Positions 7,836-10,847 of a stretch of 10,847 nt of DNA are shown one piece after another (position 1 is the stretch's first letter; the number at the start of each line of letters is the position of its first letter). Under the pieces are notes generated by a model, which was not told the DNA's origin, ran no database searches, and saw only the letters and a program-made list of their open reading frames with translations. The stretch is taken from contig JAFKJZ010000103.1 in NCBI GenBank assembly GCA_017305815.1, positions 1 to 10,847 of the forward strand, read 5' to 3'. This stretch comes from Hyphomicrobiales bacterium. GTDB lineage: Bacteria; Pseudomonadota; Alphaproteobacteria; Rhizobiales; Kaistiaceae. The translations under genes and the position numbers were made by a program.

Positions 7836-8167
7836 GATCGTTCCTTCCAGCTTCTGAAGAAAAGGCCCTCGCCCCAGCCCTCTCCCGCAAGCGGTAGAGG
7901 GGGCCGGCCTGCGCCCGTCCGGCGGCCGGTGCCAAATGCTCTCCCTCTCTCACCTCTCCCACACGGGGAGGTCTGACCGAAGATCCGGGTGAGGGGTTGA
8001 GATCTCACCGGCGAGGGCTGAACTCCTCACCCGTCGGCCTCTCCCCATGGGAGAAGTGAAGATCCCCCGCCTGCCGCAGCGTCCATAGAGACCGCCGGCC
8101 CAAAAGCGCTCGCTCGCTTGCGGGAGAGAGGTGGGTAAGGGTCTCGCTTGCCGCCTCGGCGAGCCGG
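7836..8167. repeat. Palindromic repeat cluster between hemW and the lipoprotein gene
   Basis: This 332-base gap has no gene I can support. It holds at least three palindromic blocks. At 7878-7901 ccctctcccgc and gcggtagaggg pair with one mismatch. At 7950-8001 and 8018-8059 the same element occurs twice in facing orientation: tcacctctccc (7950-7960) answers gggagaagtga (8049-8059), and arms 7987-8001 and 8018-8032 pair at 13 of 15 bases. At about 8093-8152 there is a copy of the element seen at 99-154, sharing cgccggcccaaaagc exactly (8093-8107 and 99-113). These resemble the short intergenic palindromes interspersed in many Hyphomicrobiales genomes. They may end transcription of hemW and of the opposing lipoprotein gene, but no U-tract is evident. 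Confidence 0.7.
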
Positions 8168-9391
8168 CTACGCCCCCGTGCGGGCAAAGGTCTGCGGCGC
8201 CGGGGCGATCATGACCGGGGTGCCGCCGCCGAGCTCGTAGATCGCCAGCTGACGCTGGTTGGTGCCGTCCGGCAGGAAGCGGAAGGCGCCGTCGACGCCG
8301 ATGAAGCCGTTCGGATTGGCCAGCATGTCGGCGGTGAAGCGCTTGTCGCCATAGCGGGCGGCGAGTCCGGCGGCGAGGCTGGTCGCGTCATAGCCGAGCG
8401 AGGCGGTGCGCAGCGGCGGCGCGCCGAAGACACTCTGGTAGCGAACGGCGAAGGCGGCATAGCCGGCGCGGTCGGGCGCCGGATACCAGCCGCCGCGCAG
8501 CGTCGGCTCGGCGGCGATGCGCGGATCGTCCCACTGGCCGGAGCCGAGGAACTTGACCTGGCCTGGCCTTATGCCGCGCGCGCTCAGGATCTGCGCCAGG
8601 AACGGCGCGGCGTCGCCGGCGTCGGGCATGAACACGGCGTCGACCTGGCCGCTCTGGATCACGGTGGCGAGCGCCTCGGCCTTCTGCTGCATGGCGACGC
8701 GATCGAGGCCGTAGCGCTCGATGGCGACGACCCGGGCTCCATTGGCAGTGGCAGCGCGCTGCAGCGCCGCCTCCATCACCGTGCCATAGCCGTTTTCCGG
8801 CAGGATGGCCGCGATCGAGCGTTTCCCCTGCGAGGCGGCATAGCCGATGATGCGGTCGGCGTCCGACTGCGGCAGGAAGCTCAAGAGATAGACGTTGCGC
8901 GCCGCGACGCTGGTGTCGGTCGAGAAGGCGACGATCGGGATACCGGCGGGCCTTGCCACGGAGGCGGCCGCTGCGACGGAGGGCGAGAAGAGCGGACCCA
9001 TGATGAGCTCCGCTCCCTGCGAGATCGCCTCGGTCGCCGCCTGACGGGCGCCCTCCGGCGTGCCGCGATCATCCTTGATGAGGATCTGCAGATTGGCGCC
9101 GCCCTGGAATTCGCGCAGCGCCAGGTCGGCGGCATTCTTCAGGTTGGCGGCGATGACGCCGGCATTGCCGGTGGCCGAGGAGGGCAAAAGCAGCGCGACG
9201 CGAACCGTGCCGTTGCCGAGCGTGTCGCCGACGACCGGCTGGCCCCCCGTCGCAGACGGCGTCACGCCGGCTCCGGTGCCGGGTCCTCCGACGGTCGAGG
9301 CACAGGCGGCCAACAGGCCGAGCGCGGCGAAACAGGATGCGAACAACCCTGCCCTGCCACCGTCCAGCCGTTCGGAACGGAACCAACCCAC
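8168..9391 (-). CDS. Penicillin-binding protein activator-like lipoprotein (periplasmic-binding fold, LpoA-related)
   Basis: A 407-residue envelope protein. From the GTG start the N-terminus is a lipoprotein signal peptide: basic residues, a hydrophobic run (AGLFASCFAALGLLAAC) and a lipobox ending at Cys30, so it should be lipidated and anchored facing the periplasm. After a Gly/Thr-rich linker, a type I periplasmic-binding domain fills the rest: VRVALLLPSS, ILIKDDRGTPEGARQAATEA, ELIMGPLFSPSVAAAASVAR, IPIVAFSTD, SIAAILPENGYGTVMEAAL and VDAVFMPDAG. Proteins of this kind are annotated as PBP activators by relation to the C-terminal domain of E. coli LpoA, which stimulates PBP1A; that role, or ligand binding, is inferred. 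The N-terminal TPR domain of gammaproteobacterial LpoA is absent. The frame is open up to 9523, but the AGGAG-GTG pair and the signal peptide fix the start. It is divergent from rsmI, as lpoA is in E. coli. Confidence 0.88.
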   Translation of the reverse strand: MGWFRSERLDGGRAGLFASCFAALGLLAACASTVGGPGTGAGVTPSATGGQPVVGDTLGNGTVRVALLLPSSATGNAGVIAANLKNAADLALREFQGGANLQILIKDDRGTPEGARQAATEAISQGAELIMGPLFSPSVAAAASVARPAGIPIVAFSTDTSVAARNVYLLSFLPQSDADRIIGYAASQGKRSIAAILPENGYGTVMEAALQRAATANGARVVAIERYGLDRVAMQQKAEALATVIQSGQVDAVFMPDAGDAAPFLAQILSARGIRPGQVKFLGSGQWDDPRIAAEPTLRGGWYPAPDRAGYAAFAVRYQSVFGAPPLRTASLGYDATSLAAGLAARYGDKRFTADMLANPNGFIGVDGAFRFLPDGTNQRQLAIYELGGGTPVMIAPAPQTFARTGA

Positions 9392-9398
9392 ACGCCTT

Positions 9399-9403
9399 CT
9401 CCT
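9399..9403 (-). promoter_or_regulatory. Shine-Dalgarno site fixing the GTG start of the lipoprotein gene
   Basis: On the minus strand AGGAG is followed by 7 bases and then GTG (9391-9389). The ideal spacing, and the lipoprotein signal peptide directly downstream, support this start over the open frame reaching 9523. Confidence 0.7.
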
Positions 9404-9521
9404 GTTCAATCGCAAGATGTAACTGTACTGGAAAGCCCATGGTTGTTCAGCGGCAAAGAGCGGCGGTCTCGGTGAATTCAGGTCTGGTGTCACTTCTCCA
9501 CAACGTCGGCGCGGGCGCGTC

Positions 9522-10511
9522 ATGAGCGGTCCCGGACAGGCGGAAACGCCGGAAGCAGGGCACGGCGAAAGCCGCGCCTTCTATCTGATCGACGGCCAGC
9601 GCCTGCGCGCGCCACGGATCGAGCCGGGCCTCTACATCGTCTCGACGCCGATCGGCAATCTGCGGGACATCACGCTGCGCGCGCTCGCGACCCTCGCCGC
9701 CGCCGACGTCATCGCCTGCGAGGACACCCGCGTCACCCGCGTGCTGACCCGCCACTACGGCATCGACACCGAGCTATTCGCCTATCACGAGCACAATGCC
9801 GACCGGCAGCGCCCGAAGCTGCTGGCGGCACTCGCAAGCGGCAAGGTGGTGGCGCTGGTCAGCGACGCCGGCACGCCGCTGGTCTCCGATCCCGGCTTCC
9901 GGCTGGTCGGCGACGTGCTCGCGGCCGGCCATCGCGTCGTGCCGATCCCCGGCGCCTCGGCGCTGCTGACGGCGCTGGTCGCGGCGGCGCTTCCGACCGA
10001 CACCTTCCTGTTCGCCGGCTTCCTGCCCAACCGCACCGTCGGCCGCAAGAAGCGGCTCGCGGCGCTTGCCGACGTGCCCGGCACGCTGATTTTCTACGAG
10101 TCGCCGCATCGAACCGCGGATTCGCTCGCCGACATGGCCGAGACGCTCGGCGGCGACCGCCCGGCCGTGGTAGCGCGCGAACTGACCAAGACCTTTGAAA
10201 CCGTCCGGCGCGGCACGCTTGCTTCCCTCGCCGAGGCCTTCGGCAGCGAGCCGTCGCCGAAGGGCGAGATCGTCATCCTGATCGGCCCGCCGATCGATGC
10301 CGAGCCCGATGCCGACGAGGTCGACACGCTGCTGGCGCGGCTGCTGGAAAGCCACCCGCTGAAGGAGGCGGCGTCGCTTGCCGCCACCGCCACCGGCCTG
10401 CCGAAGCGCGACCTCTACCAGCGCGCGCTGGAGCTGAAGGCGGAGGCCGCAGAGGCCGAGGATGACGAAGACGGCGCCGACCCGGACGCCGACGACGATG
10501 GCGCGGCCTGA
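9522..10511 (+). CDS. rsmI: 16S rRNA (cytidine1402-2'-O)-methyltransferase RsmI
   Basis: RsmI methylates the 2'-OH of C1402 in the decoding centre of 16S rRNA, using SAM; RsmH adds the N4 methyl to the same base. The 329-residue protein shows the tetrapyrrole-methylase fold: GLYIVSTPIGNLRDITLRAL (from Gly36), ACEDTRVTRVL, the SAM loop SDAGTPLVSDPG from Ser114, PIPGASA from Pro141, and LFAGFLP. KTFETVRRGTL and GEIVILI follow, then a C-terminal helix (LPKRDLYQRALELK). The last 23 residues (307-329) are strikingly acidic, 12 being Asp or Glu, and look disordered. The ATG at 9522 has only a weak Shine-Dalgarno. The gene overlaps yraN by 14 bases. No convincing promoter was identified in the 130 bases shared with the divergent lipoprotein gene. 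Confidence 0.97.
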   Translation: MSGPGQAETPEAGHGESRAFYLIDGQRLRAPRIEPGLYIVSTPIGNLRDITLRALATLAAADVIACEDTRVTRVLTRHYGIDTELFAYHEHNADRQRPKLLAALASGKVVALVSDAGTPLVSDPGFRLVGDVLAAGHRVVPIPGASALLTALVAAALPTDTFLFAGFLPNRTVGRKKRLAALADVPGTLIFYESPHRTADSLADMAETLGGDRPAVVARELTKTFETVRRGTLASLAEAFGSEPSPKGEIVILIGPPIDAEPDADEVDTLLARLLESHPLKEAASLAATATGLPKRDLYQRALELKAEAAEAEDDEDGADPDADDDGAA

Positions 10512-10847
10512 CCGCCGCGCCTCGGAACGACGCGGCCGTTTCGCCGAAACGGTCGCCGCCCTCTATCTCAACCTCAAGGGCTACCGCACCGTCGCGCGAC
10601 GCTTCCGCAGCCCGCTGGGCGAGATCGACCTCGTCATGCGGCGTGGCGACCTGCTCGTCTTCGTCGAGGTCAAGGCACGGCGCGAACTGGACACCGCCAT
10701 TCTGGCGATCACGCCGGCGGCGCGCGACCGCCTCATCCGGGCGGCGCAGAGCTTTATCGGCCGCCATCCCGAGACGGCAGGGCTGGCACTCCGCTTCGAC
10801 ATCGTCGCGATCCTGCCGCGCCGGCTGCCGCACCACATCGTCGACGC
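10498..10847 (+). CDS. YraN family protein (UPF0102), 3' end beyond the window
   Basis: A partial gene running off the right edge: 116 complete codons and no stop. It starts at ATG 10498, inside the last codons of rsmI (14-base overlap in another frame). The product begins MARPDRRASERRGRFAETVA and carries the UPF0102 signature: Glu17 in the first helix, then GEIDLVMRRGDLLVFVEVKARR with Asp44, Glu57 and Lys59, the arrangement of a PD-(D/E)xK nuclease-like core. The later LRFDIVAI strand also fits, and the family is only about 120 residues long, so little is missing. Function is not established; a nuclease or resolvase-like role is inferred from the fold. The overlap with rsmI suggests coupled translation. 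Confidence 0.93.
   Translation, partial: MARPDRRASERRGRFAETVAALYLNLKGYRTVARRFRSPLGEIDLVMRRGDLLVFVEVKARRELDTAILAITPAARDRLIRAAQSFIGRHPETAGLALRFDIVAILPRRLPHHIVD

Noticed and set aside
7836..7875. Intrinsic terminator directly after hemW
   Set aside because: The cttccag/ctgaag pairing is short and imperfect and there is no T-run after it.
7836..8167. CRISPR-like array
   Set aside because: Repeats are palindromic, few, of unequal spacing and partly inverted; there are no regular spacers and no cas genes.
7682..8187. Minus-strand open frames in the gap after hemW
   Set aside because: They are translations of the palindromic repeat elements and the hemW end, without a start site or known domain.

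Overview
The window reads as ordinary chromosome of a high-GC alphaproteobacterium, most likely a member of the Hyphomicrobiales (Rhizobiales). The reasons are the protein families, their order (a glutathione S-transferase, uppP and an NDUFA9-like NAD-binding protein side by side; hrcA facing rph-rdgB-hemW; a PBP-activator-like lipoprotein facing rsmI-yraN), and interspersed GC-rich palindromes of a kind common in that order. Genus cannot be fixed from the sequence alone. I see no phage, transposase, integrase, CRISPR, toxin-antitoxin, defence or biosynthetic cluster, and no tRNA or rRNA.

Layout: 1-187 is a repeat-bearing 3' flank. On the minus strand, a glutathione S-transferase family gene (1336-2028) runs into queG, epoxyqueuosine reductase (188-1324), probably as a two-gene operon. 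Divergent from it is uppP (2183-2989, plus), the undecaprenyl-diphosphate phosphatase of cell-wall carrier recycling. A near-perfect bidirectional terminator hairpin (3012-3046) separates uppP from the convergent minus-strand pair hrcA (4117-5202) and an NDUFA9-like SDR protein (3069-4040). From the hrcA upstream region, the plus-strand operon rph (5337-6053), rdgB (6050-6700), hemW (6705-7835) departs with a 4-base overlap and a 4-base gap: tRNA 3'-end trimming, nucleotide-pool cleaning and a heme-binding radical-SAM protein. The 332-base gap 7836-8167 is packed with palindromic repeats. A minus-strand lipoprotein gene (8168-9391, PBP-activator/LpoA-like) faces rsmI (9522-10511, plus), which overlaps a yraN-family gene (10498 onward) cut by the window end.

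The genes are housekeeping: translation and RNA maturation (queG, rph, rsmI), nucleotide quality control (rdgB), envelope growth (uppP, the lipoprotein), heat-shock control (hrcA), and heme or respiratory functions (hemW, the NDUFA9-like protein). I did not find an undescribed system. The observation most worth checking is that HemW appears to lack, in frame, the conserved glycine-rich GxGAHG stretch normally found just after its HNxxYW heme-binding motif. Others are the hidden partial yraN gene, hrcA standing without grpE, several non-ATG starts, and a pair of facing inverted repeat elements between hemW and the lipoprotein gene.
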